Source of the DNA: Labrys sp. WJW
Lineage (GTDB): Bacteria; Pseudomonadota; Alphaproteobacteria; Rhizobiales; Labraceae
DNA length: 62,138 nt
Direction: 5' to 3'
NCBI RefSeq assembly: GCF_001676615.1
Contig: NZ_LYXZ01000060.1
Location: 1 to 62,138 of the forward strand
Under the pieces are notes generated by a model. The model made no database searches, was not told the origin of the DNA, and saw only the letters and a program-made list of their open reading frames with translations. Shown piece after piece: positions 32,932-42,208 of the stretch. How positions within the stretch are numbered: the first letter of the stretch is position 1; every line of letters starts with the position of its first letter. Position numbers and translations under genes: made by a program.

Positions 32932-34956
32932 TCACCCCTTCAGAAACGTGGCCTGTTCGATGGCTTCGCGCGCGATTTCCTGCAGCAGCACGCCGCCTCG
33001 ATGCAGCGCGCGCGAGGCATGGCTGTCCGAACGCCGGGCCTGCCGCACCAGATGCGCCGCCGCCGGCCTGGCGGCCCTGGCGAGGGCCTGCGGATCGGCT
33101 GAAGCCAGCCGCCGCAGTACGGTGCGAATTGGTCGCGCGGCGGCCTTCTGGGTCTGTGCCAGCCTGTCGAGCTCCATGGCGGCCTCGCCGATGGTCAGGG
33201 CGGCCAGCATGCCGGCCATATCCCGGTCCATCACGGCGCTGGTCAGGGCCTTTTCGGCGGCAAGTTGCCGGCCGAAACGGTCCGCGGTCCGGCTGAACCA
33301 TTCCGCCGAGGTCCAGATCCCCGGTGTGCTGCCGATCAAGGCGAGATCATGCCGGATGGCTTGGTGCAGGCGGCGGCGCGTCGCCTGGGCATTGGGCGGG
33401 AACAGCAAAGCGAAGGCAAGCGTGCCGCAGGCGATGCCGGCCAGCAGCGTCATGCCACCATTGAAGAAGCCGGCAGCCTCGGTGCGGACATCGTTGCTCG
33501 GCCCCACCAGGTCCCAGAAGAAGATGGCAAAGCTCGCTGCGGGAGCAGCCGTACGGGGGTGGCGCATGGCGATCCCGGCGGGAACCATGAACAGGCTGAC
33601 CACGGCAGCGAGCAGCGGGAAGCCCGAGATCATCGGCATCAGCGCGAAGTTGCAGATGGCGCTGGCCGCAAAGGCCCAGCCCGTGCCTTTCAGGAAGCCG
33701 AGGCCGGCGGCGACCGGATCGTCCCGTGTGGCGAACAGGGCGCAGACCACGCCGACGATGGTGACGAAGCCCGAACCGGTCGGGGCTGCCGTCATGATCC
33801 AGGCGGCTGAGGCGAGCAGCACGGCGGCGACGGCGCGGATGCTGTTGTGCAGTGCCGCCGTCCAGTCGACGTGGAAGGCGAAGTCGAGGCGCGAGGGCGG
33901 TGGTTCCGGCCTGGCTAGGAGCGCCCGGCGCGCCAGGGCCGTCTGCAGGGAAGAGAGCAGCGCGTCGAGCCGATCATACAGGAATAGCTGTTCGTCCCCG
34001 CCCTCGCCCCGGTCATCGGGGAAGGAGAGGACCGCACCAAGACGCCCGCGCAAGGCGACGATTGTCGCCTGCTCGTTGGTGCTGCCATTGGCGACGGCTT
34101 GCAGCAAGGCGGAAGTTTCGACCAGGAAGATGTCTCCCTGGCCGTCCCGCTGGGTCAGATAGTCCCGCAGGCTGTGCGCGGCGGCGAGCTGGGCCAGCGT
34201 TGCGCTGGCGGCGGCGCGGACATGCCCGAGGGCACTGCGTGCGAGGGTGGAAGCGGAGGCGGCATATTCGGCCGTGGTGTCCAGGGCCAGAGCCTTGGCG
34301 AACAGGCGCTGCAACGCCGGTGTTGCTGCTGCCTCTCCAGTGATGGCACGGGCACAGATCCCGGCGGCCTGCCGGATATAGGCGTCGAGGCCGGCGCGGA
34401 CATCGTCCAGGGGCCGGGAGGGAGCAAGGATGGCGCTCAGCGTGGCCTCCACCCCGATGCCGAGCAGGATATAGACGAGGCGCGCCTCGGCGACGTCGAA
34501 GATCTGCGAGGGGTTGGCAGCCGCATCCAGGGTGATGATCGCCGCGGTATAGCCGGCCAGCACGGCGCCATAGGCGCGGAAATTCCGCAGCGCCGTGGCG
34601 ACGCCGGTGCACAGCCCGATCCAGATGGCGAGAGCGCAGAGAAGCAGTTCCGGCGCCTGGGCGAACAGGGCGGTGAGGGAGACGGCGATGCCCGTTCCCG
34701 TGAAGGTGCCGAGGACGCGATAGCGTGCCTTCGACAGCGTCATGCCGCGGCTGCCTTGGGCCACGATCCACACCGTCATGGCCGCCCATTTCGGGCTGTC
34801 CAGATTGATCAGGAAAGCGAGGTAGAGCGCGATCAGCGAGGCGGCCGTCGTCCGCAAGGCGAAGGCGATGCCGCTCCAGCTGGTGCCGGGCGGCGCCTGC
34901 GTCAGCCGAGTCCACAAGGGCATCGGCCCATGCGTGGACGTGGACTGGGCGGTCAT
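32932..34956 (-). CDS. FUSC-family inner-membrane exporter (AaeB-like)
   Basis: 674 residues with two blocks of about five to six helices (about 25-185 and 355-510), each followed by a long cytosolic helical region. This is the architecture of fusaric-acid-resistance and AaeB p-hydroxybenzoate exporters. The first block begins FALRTTAASLIALYLAFLINLDSPKWAAMTVWIVAQGSRG, a family hallmark. AaeB partners usually come with an adaptor (AaeA); none is next to it. It is divergent from a LysR gene 94 bases away, a layout that predicts LysR control by an aromatic effector. Confidence 0.85.
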   Translation of the reverse strand: MTAQSTSTHGPMPLWTRLTQAPPGTSWSGIAFALRTTAASLIALYLAFLINLDSPKWAAMTVWIVAQGSRGMTLSKARYRVLGTFTGTGIAVSLTALFAQAPELLLCALAIWIGLCTGVATALRNFRAYGAVLAGYTAAIITLDAAANPSQIFDVAEARLVYILLGIGVEATLSAILAPSRPLDDVRAGLDAYIRQAAGICARAITGEAAATPALQRLFAKALALDTTAEYAASASTLARSALGHVRAAASATLAQLAAAHSLRDYLTQRDGQGDIFLVETSALLQAVANGSTNEQATIVALRGRLGAVLSFPDDRGEGGDEQLFLYDRLDALLSSLQTALARRALLARPEPPPSRLDFAFHVDWTAALHNSIRAVAAVLLASAAWIMTAAPTGSGFVTIVGVVCALFATRDDPVAAGLGFLKGTGWAFAASAICNFALMPMISGFPLLAAVVSLFMVPAGIAMRHPRTAAPAASFAIFFWDLVGPSNDVRTEAAGFFNGGMTLLAGIACGTLAFALLFPPNAQATRRRLHQAIRHDLALIGSTPGIWTSAEWFSRTADRFGRQLAAEKALTSAVMDRDMAGMLAALTIGEAAMELDRLAQTQKAAARPIRTVLRRLASADPQALARAARPAAAHLVRQARRSDSHASRALHRGGVLLQEIAREAIEQATFLKG

Positions 34957-35011
34957 GCAGGCGCTTATAGCGCCAGGACAGGAATGGAATAACTATGGCT
35001 ATTTGGCAAAA

Positions 35012-35034
35012 ACTATTGCTGAATATGGAATAGT
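35012..35034. promoter_or_regulatory. LysR-type operator between FUSC and LysR genes
   Basis: ACTATT and AATAGT are perfect inverted repeats exactly 11 bases apart, giving the T-N11-A box typical of LysR-family recognition sites. It lies 17 bases before the LysR start in the divergent promoter region. A related half site (ACTATGGCTATT, 34992-35003) lies towards the FUSC side. Confidence 0.7.
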
Positions 35035-35050
35035 CATTGCGAGGTGCCGA

Positions 35051-35971
35051 TTGCATAATCTCCAGAGCCTCTGGATCTTCCTGCGCGTGGTCGAGAGGGG
35101 TGGTTTCACCGCCGCGGCGAGCCAGCTCGGCCTGCCGCTGAGCACGGTGAGCCGGCGCGTTACGGCGCTCGAAGAGGATCTCGGCGTGCGCCTGCTCAAC
35201 CGGACGACGAGGCGGGTGTCGCTCACCGAAGCCGGGCGGGATTTCTACGAACGCTGCAGCCTTGCCGAGGAGATCCTGGAGGAGGCCGATCTGTCGGTTC
35301 GCGCCTTGCGGACCGACCCGGAGGGCACGCTGCGCCTTCTGGTCCCCTACGCCCTCGGCCTGATCGCGCTGGAACCGGCCCTGGAGGAATTTCGGCGCCG
35401 TTATCCCAGGATCAGGCTGGCGCTGACCTTCGACAATCATCCGCTCGATCTGGTGGAGCACGGCTTCGACGTGGCGCTGCGGACGGGCGTGCTGCCCGAT
35501 TCCAGCTATGTTGCCCGGCGCCTGGGACGATCACGGGCTCGCCTGCTCGCCAGCCCCTCTTATCTCGAGCGCGCCGGGCGCCCTGCCTCCCCGCAGGAGC
35601 TTTCCGATCATGCCGTGCTGGCCCATGGACCGGGAGAGTTCCTGACCACTTGGCGGCTGAGAAGCAAGGCCGGAAGCGAAGTCGAGGTCGCGGTCCGCCC
35701 GATCCTGATGTCGAACGAATCCGACACCATCATCCGCCAGATGCTCAAGGGGGCCGGCATTGCCCTGGTGTCCACCCGGCTGATGGCCAATCGGGCCGGA
35801 GAGCAGCCCTTCGAGATCGTGCTGCCGGACTGGCACCGGGCCGAGGATGCCGAGGTCTGGGCGCTCTACTCCAAGCGCGCCACGCGTGACCGCAAGATCC
35901 AGGCCTTCGTCGAATTCGCGGCAGAGATCTTCGCGCCCTGGACGAGGGATCCGGACGCGGAAGAAGCCTGA
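35051..35971 (+). CDS. LysR-family transcriptional regulator
   Basis: 306 residues. The N-terminal winged helix reads LQSLWIFLRVVERGGFTAAASQLGLPLSTVSRRVTALEEDLGVRLLNRTTRRVSLTEAG. The effector domain follows from about residue 90. I start it at TTG 35051, which has GAGGTG four bases upstream and gives the standard LysR N-terminus. Starts further upstream would add ~60 unrelated residues and run through the operator. It belongs to the large CrgA/AaeR-like group with NRTTRR. It probably regulates the divergent exporter. Confidence 0.88.
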   Translation: MHNLQSLWIFLRVVERGGFTAAASQLGLPLSTVSRRVTALEEDLGVRLLNRTTRRVSLTEAGRDFYERCSLAEEILEEADLSVRALRTDPEGTLRLLVPYALGLIALEPALEEFRRRYPRIRLALTFDNHPLDLVEHGFDVALRTGVLPDSSYVARRLGRSRARLLASPSYLERAGRPASPQELSDHAVLAHGPGEFLTTWRLRSKAGSEVEVAVRPILMSNESDTIIRQMLKGAGIALVSTRLMANRAGEQPFEIVLPDWHRAEDAEVWALYSKRATRDRKIQAFVEFAAEIFAPWTRDPDAEEA

Positions 35972-36072
35972 GGGCCGAAACCGCATATTTCGGGCGCTGG
36001 TTTCCTGGCGGTGTTGATTGTGCTGTTCGAAGCGCGATACCGTCACGCCGACAATCTCAAGCAGGCCCTGTC

Positions 36073-36963
36073 GTGATCGCCATCCTCGCGGCTCTCGCCG
36101 CCTCCTGTACCTGGGCTTGCGCTTCCCTGGTTTCCCATGCCCCGGCCCGGCATCTCGGTGCGTTCGCCTTTGCCAGGATACAACTGCCGACATCCGCGCT
36201 GCTCCTGGTCGTCATCGCCACGATGGTGGGTGGCTGGCCTACGATTGAGGTGGGGAACTGGTCGATCTTCCTTATCAGCGGCTTTGTCGGCATCCTCATG
36301 GGCGATATCGCCTTGTTCAACTGCCTGAGAAAGGGCGGGCCGAGGCGAATGCAGCTTCTGTTCGCCTTGAATGCGCCGCTGGCAGCGGTTCTGGGCTATG
36401 TCTGGCTGAGCGAAAGCCTGAATTTTCGGTCGATCCTCGGAATGGTCCTGGTGCTGGGCGGTGTCGTCATAGCCATCCTCCACAACCGCAAAGCCGATAC
36501 GGAGAATGATCTCGATGAGCTCCGAGGCTCCTTGTTCTCGGTGATTGCCTGGGGGCTCCTCGCGGCTCTGTGCCAGGCCATAGGCCTCATTGCGGTGAAA
36601 CCGATATTGTCAGCCGGGGCGAATCCATTCGCGGTATCGGCCCTTCGCACGCTGGCGGCAGCGATCCTGATCCTTGCGGCGGCTCGCCTGAAGGAGCGGC
36701 GACAGCCATCCGAAGCGCCGGCAATGCGTTGGGTGGCCCAAACGGTCATTGCGGGTTGGCTCGGCTACGGCTTGGCCATGACCCTGCTTCTGATTGCGCT
36801 CGGTCGTTTCGAAACGGGCATCGTTGCGACTTTGGGCGCAACCGTCCCGGTGATGATGCTGCCACTCATCTGGATCCGGACAGGGAGGCGGCCATCGATG
36901 CCCGCTTGGGTCGGTGCCTTGATCGTGGTGGCGGGAACGGCTCGGATTCTGATCCGGAGTTGA
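36073..36963 (+). CDS. EamA/DMT-family transporter
   Basis: 296 residues, ten predicted helices in two EamA halves. The first half ends with NAPLAAVLGYVWLSESLNFRSILGMVLVLGGVVIAI and the second with LGATVPVMMLPLIWIRTGRRPSMPAWVGALIVVAGTARI, the duplicated motif of drug/metabolite exporters. It starts with GTG; the ribosome site is weak. Cargo unknown. The gene stands alone. Confidence 0.85.
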   Translation: MIAILAALAASCTWACASLVSHAPARHLGAFAFARIQLPTSALLLVVIATMVGGWPTIEVGNWSIFLISGFVGILMGDIALFNCLRKGGPRRMQLLFALNAPLAAVLGYVWLSESLNFRSILGMVLVLGGVVIAILHNRKADTENDLDELRGSLFSVIAWGLLAALCQAIGLIAVKPILSAGANPFAVSALRTLAAAILILAAARLKERRQPSEAPAMRWVAQTVIAGWLGYGLAMTLLLIALGRFETGIVATLGATVPVMMLPLIWIRTGRRPSMPAWVGALIVVAGTARILIRS

Positions 36964-36988
36964 GCGCGATCGAGGCCGTGCTCGGCGC

Positions 36989-37939
36989 TCATCCAAGAAC
37001 GGCGGTGGCGATCTCGAGCCAGAGCGCCGTCGTCACCACGGAAAAGGCGGTGGCGATGGTGATCTGGTTGGAGGCCAGGGATTGTTCCGTCTTGAGCTGG
37101 ATCGCGATCAGATAGGAGTTCACGCCCGACGGCAGGCTCGCCGCGGCCACGGCGACCTTGGCCGGGAAAGGCGGCAGGCCGAACAACCAGGCGGCGCCGA
37201 GGGCGACGGCCGGCATCAGCAGCAGTTTCAGTCCAGACAGGACCAGTGCCGGCCTGAGGTTACCGGAGAGGCCGAATCGGCGCAGGCCGAGGCCCATGGC
37301 AAACAAAGCGATCGGACCGGCCACGTCGGCGAGGGCGTCAACGAAGCGATTGGCGATGCCGGGCAGGGGAACGCCGCCCGCCCGCCAGGCGAGGCCGGCG
37401 AAGATGCCGATGATCAGGGGATTGCTGAGCAGCCTGCGCAGGAAGTCGCGAATGATCGCCAGGGGATGCAGCGGCTCCTGGCGCCGTGGCCCGAACCAGT
37501 GGAACAGCAGGATCGAGGCCATCAGCATGGTGGGCAGATGCACCGAGATGATCAGCGAGAGGATCTCGAAGCCCTCATTGCCGAAGACGCCGAGCATGAA
37601 GGGAATGCCGAGCAACACCAGGTTGGAGAAGGCGGCGGAGACGCCGCCGATCACGCCGGCCTGGCCATCACGCCGGAACAGGCGAGTGGTCACCAGGTGG
37701 CCGGCGATCCAGGCTGCGGCAACGGCGGTGAAATAGGTGGCCCACAATTGCCAGGGTGCCGAGCCATGGAAGCTCGAGGTGACCATGGTGCGGAACAGCA
37801 GCAGCGGCAGGGCGACGCGGACGGCAAAATCGGAAAGGGCATCCCCCGTCTCGGGTTTGAGATAGGAGCTTGCTCCCGCGCCATAGCCGAGTGCGACCAG
37901 GCCGAAGACGAACAGCACGGTTTCGACCAGAGGCGACAT
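36989..37939 (-). CDS. AEC-family transporter (auxin-efflux-carrier type)
   Basis: 316 residues and about ten helices with an internal duplication. Characteristic blocks are GDALSDFAVRVALPLLLFRTM in the first half, NLVLLGIPFMLGVFGNEG in the middle, and LPSGVNSYLIAIQLKTEQSLASNQITIATAFSVVTTALWL at the C-terminus. Bacterial members carry malonate, malate or lactate. ATG 37939 is preceded by AAGGAG; the longer frame to 38020 has no ribosome site. It converges with the DMT gene, 25 bases apart. Confidence 0.87.
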   Translation of the reverse strand: MSPLVETVLFVFGLVALGYGAGASSYLKPETGDALSDFAVRVALPLLLFRTMVTSSFHGSAPWQLWATYFTAVAAAWIAGHLVTTRLFRRDGQAGVIGGVSAAFSNLVLLGIPFMLGVFGNEGFEILSLIISVHLPTMLMASILLFHWFGPRRQEPLHPLAIIRDFLRRLLSNPLIIGIFAGLAWRAGGVPLPGIANRFVDALADVAGPIALFAMGLGLRRFGLSGNLRPALVLSGLKLLLMPAVALGAAWLFGLPPFPAKVAVAAASLPSGVNSYLIAIQLKTEQSLASNQITIATAFSVVTTALWLEIATAVLG

Positions 37940-38075
37940 CGGCTCCTTGGGGCATTCGGGTGGCAGCCTGTGCCACCTCCTTCTGCCCCAAGGTCTCGCA
38001 ATGCCTGGTGATTCCGTCAAATGACGGCTTCAAGATCAAGAGGCACCAATCCTGTCAGCGAAGCCTTTGTTACAC

Positions 38076-38157
38076 GGTGTGCCGATCTCCAGATCGGCAC
38101 CTTCCTCGCCAACAAACAGAGCCTTTCCAAGGATGCCGATCTGGTGATCGGCACACC
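38076..38157. repeat. Paired-hairpin intergenic element, copy 4
   Basis: Arms carry GGTGTGCCGATC and GATCGGCACACC at the outer ends. Each arm is itself a hairpin (GCCGATCTCCAGATCGGC, and the GCCGATC/GATCGGC pair in the other arm). It lies between the AEC carrier start and the end of the acyl-CoA-dehydrogenase-like gene. The core CGATCT-n-CAGATCG is shared with copies 3 and 6. Confidence 0.75.
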
Positions 38158-38195
38158 GGTCCGCGTTTATTCCGCAGCGTTGATCTTTTACACCC

Positions 38196-39434
38196 TCACA
38201 CCTGCCCGATGCGCCATTGATAGGGGGGCGGCGTGCCGTTGACGGCAAAGTCCCCGATGATCCGGTCCTTGTAGATGCGCGGATTATGCGAGGAGAGGGT
38301 GCGCGCATTGCGCCAATGACGGTCGAGGGCGGCGGAGCGCTGCGTGGCGGAGGCGCCGAGCGCGTCGAACACGATGGTGGAGGCATCGAGGATCAAAGTG
38401 GTGACCACGGTCTGGGCCTGTGCCACCTCGAGCTCGGCGACGGCATTGGCTGCTTCCTCCGCCGCGGCGTCGCCGGCAAAGCGGGTATCGAAGGCGCGCT
38501 GCACGGCCTCGGCTGCCTTGAGCACGATGGCCCCGGCCGAATAGGCCGCGCCACGGATCCGCCCGACCACCTGCAGCACCTGGGCATCCTCGCTCGGGCG
38601 CGGAGAGGGGGCGTTGGAATAGCTGCGGCGGCGGGCCTTCACCGCCGCGGCGACGTCGTCGCTGGCAGCACGGCCGATGCCTGCGAGCGTCGCCAGATGC
38701 ACGAGCTGGTAGAAGGCGGCCGAATATTTGAAGCGGTCGTCATCGATGACGACATCGGCGGGGTCGACGGGGGCATCGGTGAAGGTGGTGGTGCCGCTGG
38801 CGGTGAGGATCTGGCCGAAGCCGTCCCAATCGTCGACCACGTCGACACCCGGCGCGTGGCGGGCGACCACGGCCGAAAGCGACTGGCCCTCCTCGCCGCT
38901 GGCGCCGATGTCGATCCAGTCGGCGAAGAGGGAACCGGTGGTGTAATATTTGGCGCCGGTGACCGAGGCGGCCTTTCCGGCTTGAAGCTTCACGATGGTG
39001 GAGAAGGCGGCCTGCTTGGCTTCGCCGATCTCGGTCCAGGCGCTGCCGGCGATCTCGCCGCGGGAGAGGCGCGGCAGCCAGCGGTCGCGGCGATCCTGGG
39101 CGCGGGCATTGACGATGTCCTCGGCGAAGCCGAAATGGGCGCGCAGGGCCTGCGTGACGTTGGAATCGGCGTGGGAAAGCTCGATCAGCAGGGCGAAGAG
39201 CTGCGGCAGGCTGGCGCCGAAGCCGCCTTCCTTTTCCGGCACGCGCAGGGCGCCGAAGCGGGCATCCTTGAGCCAGCCGATCGGTTCATGCGGCAAGGTG
39301 CGATTGAGTTCCCGCTCGACGGCACCCTCGCGGATGCGTTCGAAGACGGAGCGGAAGGTGGCGGCGAGTTCGTCGTAATTATGTCCCGGCCCGCTGCCCC
39401 AGCCCGTCGCCACTATCGATGCCTTCTGTGTCAT
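38196..39434 (-). CDS. Acyl-CoA-dehydrogenase-fold flavoprotein, SfnB/DszC type
   Basis: 412 residues of the acyl-CoA dehydrogenase fold in the branch that includes DszC (dibenzothiophene monooxygenase) and SfnB/SfnC. GALRVPEKEGGFGASLPQLFALLIELSHADSNVTQALRAHFGF (about 61-105) and GSAWTEIGEAKQ in the flavin-contact region fit this branch. The acyl-CoA dehydrogenase catalytic Glu is not evident, as expected for a monooxygenase. ATG 39434 was chosen over a start 27 codons upstream because the extra residues are not conserved. It is divergent from an LLM monooxygenase, suggesting a shared organosulfur pathway. Confidence 0.82.
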   Translation of the reverse strand: MTQKASIVATGWGSGPGHNYDELAATFRSVFERIREGAVERELNRTLPHEPIGWLKDARFGALRVPEKEGGFGASLPQLFALLIELSHADSNVTQALRAHFGFAEDIVNARAQDRRDRWLPRLSRGEIAGSAWTEIGEAKQAAFSTIVKLQAGKAASVTGAKYYTTGSLFADWIDIGASGEEGQSLSAVVARHAPGVDVVDDWDGFGQILTASGTTTFTDAPVDPADVVIDDDRFKYSAAFYQLVHLATLAGIGRAASDDVAAAVKARRRSYSNAPSPRPSEDAQVLQVVGRIRGAAYSAGAIVLKAAEAVQRAFDTRFAGDAAAEEAANAVAELEVAQAQTVVTTLILDASTIVFDALGASATQRSAALDRHWRNARTLSSHNPRIYKDRIIGDFAVNGTPPPYQWRIGQV

Positions 39435-39520
39435 CTGTCTGATTCTCTTAGCTTTTATCAAGTGATCCCACGCCGAACCCTGTTTCCTGTCCAGCCGGGT
39501 CGGTGTCGATTCCATCTATT

Positions 39521-39548
39521 TTGTATATATTCTCTATAAAAATACTAG
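39521..39548 (+). promoter_or_regulatory. Candidate promoter for the LLM/Liv operon
   Basis: TTGTAT (39521-39526), a 16-base spacer and TACTAG (39543-39548) lie in a conspicuous AT-rich tract (39510-39560) between two divergent flavoenzyme genes. The same tract probably serves the minus-strand gene too. Weak match. Confidence 0.3.
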
Positions 39549-39638
39549 ACATTTAGTTTGCAGGACGTTTTCATAAGCGCCGACCGATGCGGTAGCCGGG
39601 TGCGGTGCCGCCGCTGTTTTCAGATGTGGAGATTGGGA

Positions 39639-41063
39639 ATGCCCCGCCAGATACGCTTCAACGCCTTCGACATGAATTGCGTGGGTCACCAATCACCGGG
39701 CTTGTGGGCGCATCCGCGCGACAAATCGTGGAAATACAAGGATCTCGACTACTGGCAGGATCTGGCGCGGACGCTGGAGAAAGGTATCTTCGACGGCATC
39801 TTCATCGCCGATGTCATCGGCTATTACGACGTCTACAAGGGCTCGAACTACCACGCCCTCCACCAGGCCGCGCAGATCCCGGTCAACGACCCCTTGCAGT
39901 TGGCGGCTCCGATCGCGCTGGCCACCGAGCATCTGGGCATCGGCATCACCGCATCGACCTCCTTCGAGCATCCCTATACCTTCGCCCGGCGCCTCGCCAC
40001 GGCGGATCATCACTCCAAGGGGCGCGTCGGCTGGAACATCGTCACCTCCTATCTGGAGAGCGGCGCCAAGAACGTCAGCCAGGGGGGCCTGCGCCAGCAC
40101 AACAACCGCTACGAAGTCGCCAACGAATATGTCGAAGTGCTCTACAAACTCCTGGAAGGCTCCTGGGAGGAAGGGGCGGTGCGGCGCGACCGTGAGAACC
40201 GCATCTTCACCGATCCCGACAAGGTCCATGAGATCGGCCACAAGGGCAAATATTTCGAGGTGCCCGGCTATCAGCTCACCGAGCCCTCGCCGCAGCGCAC
40301 GCCCGTGCTCTACCAGGCCGGTGCCTCCGGGCCGGGCAAGACCTTTGCCGCCGGCCATGCCGAATGCGTCTTCGTGGCAGCGCCGACCAAGTCGCTGCTG
40401 AAGGCCTATGTCGCCGACATCCGCCGCCAGGCCGCGGCCGCTGGCCGCGATCCGCGCAAGATCCTGATCTACAACCTCACCACGGTGATCGTCGACGAGA
40501 CCGAGGCCAAGGCGCAGGCCAAGTTCAAGGACTATGAGTCCTATACCTCCTATGACGGCTCGCTGGTCTTCCTCTCCGGCTGGAGCGGTATCGATTTCGG
40601 GCAGTATGCACCCAGCGATCCGATCAAGAAGGTCGAGACCAACGCCATCATCTCGGTGGTCGAGCATTTCGCCGGCGAGGACAAGACCTGGACCATGGAG
40701 GAACTGGCGCGCTGGGGCGGCATTGGTGGCCTCGGTCCGGTTTTCGTCGGTTCGGCTTCCCACATCGCCGATACGCTGCAGGAATGGGTCGAGGAGACCG
40801 ATGTCGACGGCTTCAACCTTGCCTATGCGGTGACGCCGGAGAGCTTCGAGGATGCCGTCGGCTATCTCGTGCCGGAGCTGCAGAAGCGAGGGGCCTATCC
40901 CACCGCCTACAAGCCTGGCACGCTGCGCGAGAAGCTGTTCGGCGAAGGCCCCTATCTGCCGGCCAGCCACCCCGCCCATGCCTATCGCGACATCGAGGGG
41001 GTGAAGCGCCGCGAGGCTGATGAACGTGAGGCAGGCGTCTCCCGCCTCGCCGCCGGACGGTGA
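39639..41063 (+). CDS. LLM-class flavin-dependent monooxygenase, NtaA/SnaA/DszA type
   Basis: 474 residues, a TIM-barrel flavin monooxygenase using FMNH2 supplied by a separate reductase. Family blocks: FNAFDMNCVGHQSPGLWAHPRD at the N-terminus, DYWQDLARTLEKGIFDGIFIADVIGYYDVY, ASTSFEHPYTFARRLATADHHSKGRVGWNIVTSYLESGAKN (about 108-148), and PVLYQAGASGPGKTFAAGHAECVF. Relatives oxidise nitrilotriacetate, EDTA, dibenzothiophene sulfone or alkyl sulfones. ATG 39639 has GGAG seven bases upstream. Its stop overlaps the livG start by four bases, tying it to an importer, presumably for its substrate. Confidence 0.88.
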   Translation: MPRQIRFNAFDMNCVGHQSPGLWAHPRDKSWKYKDLDYWQDLARTLEKGIFDGIFIADVIGYYDVYKGSNYHALHQAAQIPVNDPLQLAAPIALATEHLGIGITASTSFEHPYTFARRLATADHHSKGRVGWNIVTSYLESGAKNVSQGGLRQHNNRYEVANEYVEVLYKLLEGSWEEGAVRRDRENRIFTDPDKVHEIGHKGKYFEVPGYQLTEPSPQRTPVLYQAGASGPGKTFAAGHAECVFVAAPTKSLLKAYVADIRRQAAAAGRDPRKILIYNLTTVIVDETEAKAQAKFKDYESYTSYDGSLVFLSGWSGIDFGQYAPSDPIKKVETNAIISVVEHFAGEDKTWTMEELARWGGIGGLGPVFVGSASHIADTLQEWVEETDVDGFNLAYAVTPESFEDAVGYLVPELQKRGAYPTAYKPGTLREKLFGEGPYLPASHPAHAYRDIEGVKRREADEREAGVSRLAAGR

Positions 41064-41839
41064 TGCCGATGCCGGCGCCCCTCCTGCAGCTTCACGACGT
41101 CTCCCTGTCCTTCAAGGGCGTCAGCGCCCTGAGCCGGCTGAGCTTTTCGGTCGAGCAGGGGGAGATCTGCGCGCTGATCGGGCCCAATGGCGCCGGCAAG
41201 AGTTCCCTCCTCAACGTGATCAACGGCGTCTACCGGGCCGACGAAGGCGATGTCGTCTTCGACGGTGCCAGGTTCGAGGCCATTCATCCCTACAAGGCGG
41301 CCCATCTCGGCATCGGGCGGACCTTCCAGCACAATGCCCTGTTCGATCGGCTGAGCGTCGTCGAGAACGTCAAGGCGGGGCTAGCGCGCTGGGGCCGCGC
41401 CACCTTTGTGGAGAACATCTTCCGGGTGGGGCGCGATGCGGCGGAGCGCTGGTGCTTCGAAGCGCGGACACATGAGATCCTGGGTTTTCTCGGCCTGGAG
41501 CGCCATGCCAACACGATCGTCTCCACGCTGCCCTATGGCCTGCAGAAGCGCGTCGACCTCGCCCGCGCCTTGGCGGCCTGGCCGAAACTGCTGCTCCTGG
41601 ACGAGCCCATGGCCGGCATGAACCAGGAGGAGAAACAGGCGATGAGCCGGCTCATCGCCGATGTGAACGGCAAGCTCGGCACCACCGTCGTGCTGATCGA
41701 GCATGATATCGGCATCGTCATGGGCCTCGCCCATCACGTCGTCGTACTCGATTACGGCCGCAAGGTCGGCGACGGCACGCCCGATGCCGTGCGCGAAGAT
41801 CCCGACGTCATCGCCGCCTATCTCGGCACGGTTCACTGA
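41060..41839 (+). CDS. Liv-type ABC importer ATPase, LivG (second system)
   Basis: 259 residues with Walker A GPNGAGKSSLL, the LivG block LGIGRTFQHNALFDRLSVVENVKAG, signature TLPYGLQKRVDLARAL, Walker B LLLLDEPMAGMNQEE and H-loop EHDIGIVMGLAH. It begins with GTG at 41060 (overlap with the monooxygenase stop) or ATG 41063. Unlike the first Liv system, the ATPase gene comes first and the permeases are separate. The signature LSGG is replaced by LPYG, common in this group. Confidence 0.9.
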   Translation: MMPMPAPLLQLHDVSLSFKGVSALSRLSFSVEQGEICALIGPNGAGKSSLLNVINGVYRADEGDVVFDGARFEAIHPYKAAHLGIGRTFQHNALFDRLSVVENVKAGLARWGRATFVENIFRVGRDAAERWCFEARTHEILGFLGLERHANTIVSTLPYGLQKRVDLARALAAWPKLLLLDEPMAGMNQEEKQAMSRLIADVNGKLGTTVVLIEHDIGIVMGLAHHVVVLDYGRKVGDGTPDAVREDPDVIAAYLGTVH

Positions 41840-42208
41840 GGGGGGGATGATGATCCAACGTACCCATCGCAACTGTTCCGAAACAAGCGCGACTCCCTTC
41901 TCCCCTTGTGGGTTATCGGAATCACACATCTCGGTATTGCCAGTCTATGGCGACGGAAATCCTTCCCCGGCTTCGGGGAAGGTGGCGATGCGCAGCATCG
42001 ACGGAAGGGGGAGATTGGCGCGACACCGCCAATTGTGGCCCACAAACCGCCACTCTACCCCATCCGACCTCACTGCGTTCGGCCACCTTCCCCGAAGCCG
42101 GGGAAGGATAACCGCGCCTTGTCCTGCCATGTTGAGATGTGTGAATAAGATAGCTCTTTGCGGGAGAAGGCAGGTCGCGTCACGGCAAGCCAGGGCCTGC
42201 GTAATCCC
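41840..42208. other. Intercistronic gap livG - livH (second system)
   Basis: 369 bases without a gene. The palindromic repeat at 41957-42118 fills the centre. No promoter stands out in the remaining ~90 bases before livH. Confidence 0.65.
41957..42118. repeat. ~165-bp palindromic intergenic repeat, copy 2
   Basis: Left end CCTTCCCCGGCTTCGGGGAA and right end CTTCCCCGAAGCCGGGGAAG are inverted copies. Inner parts include GGAAGGGGGAGATTGGCGC and a complementary partner that has decayed. It is the second of three copies. Confidence 0.8.
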
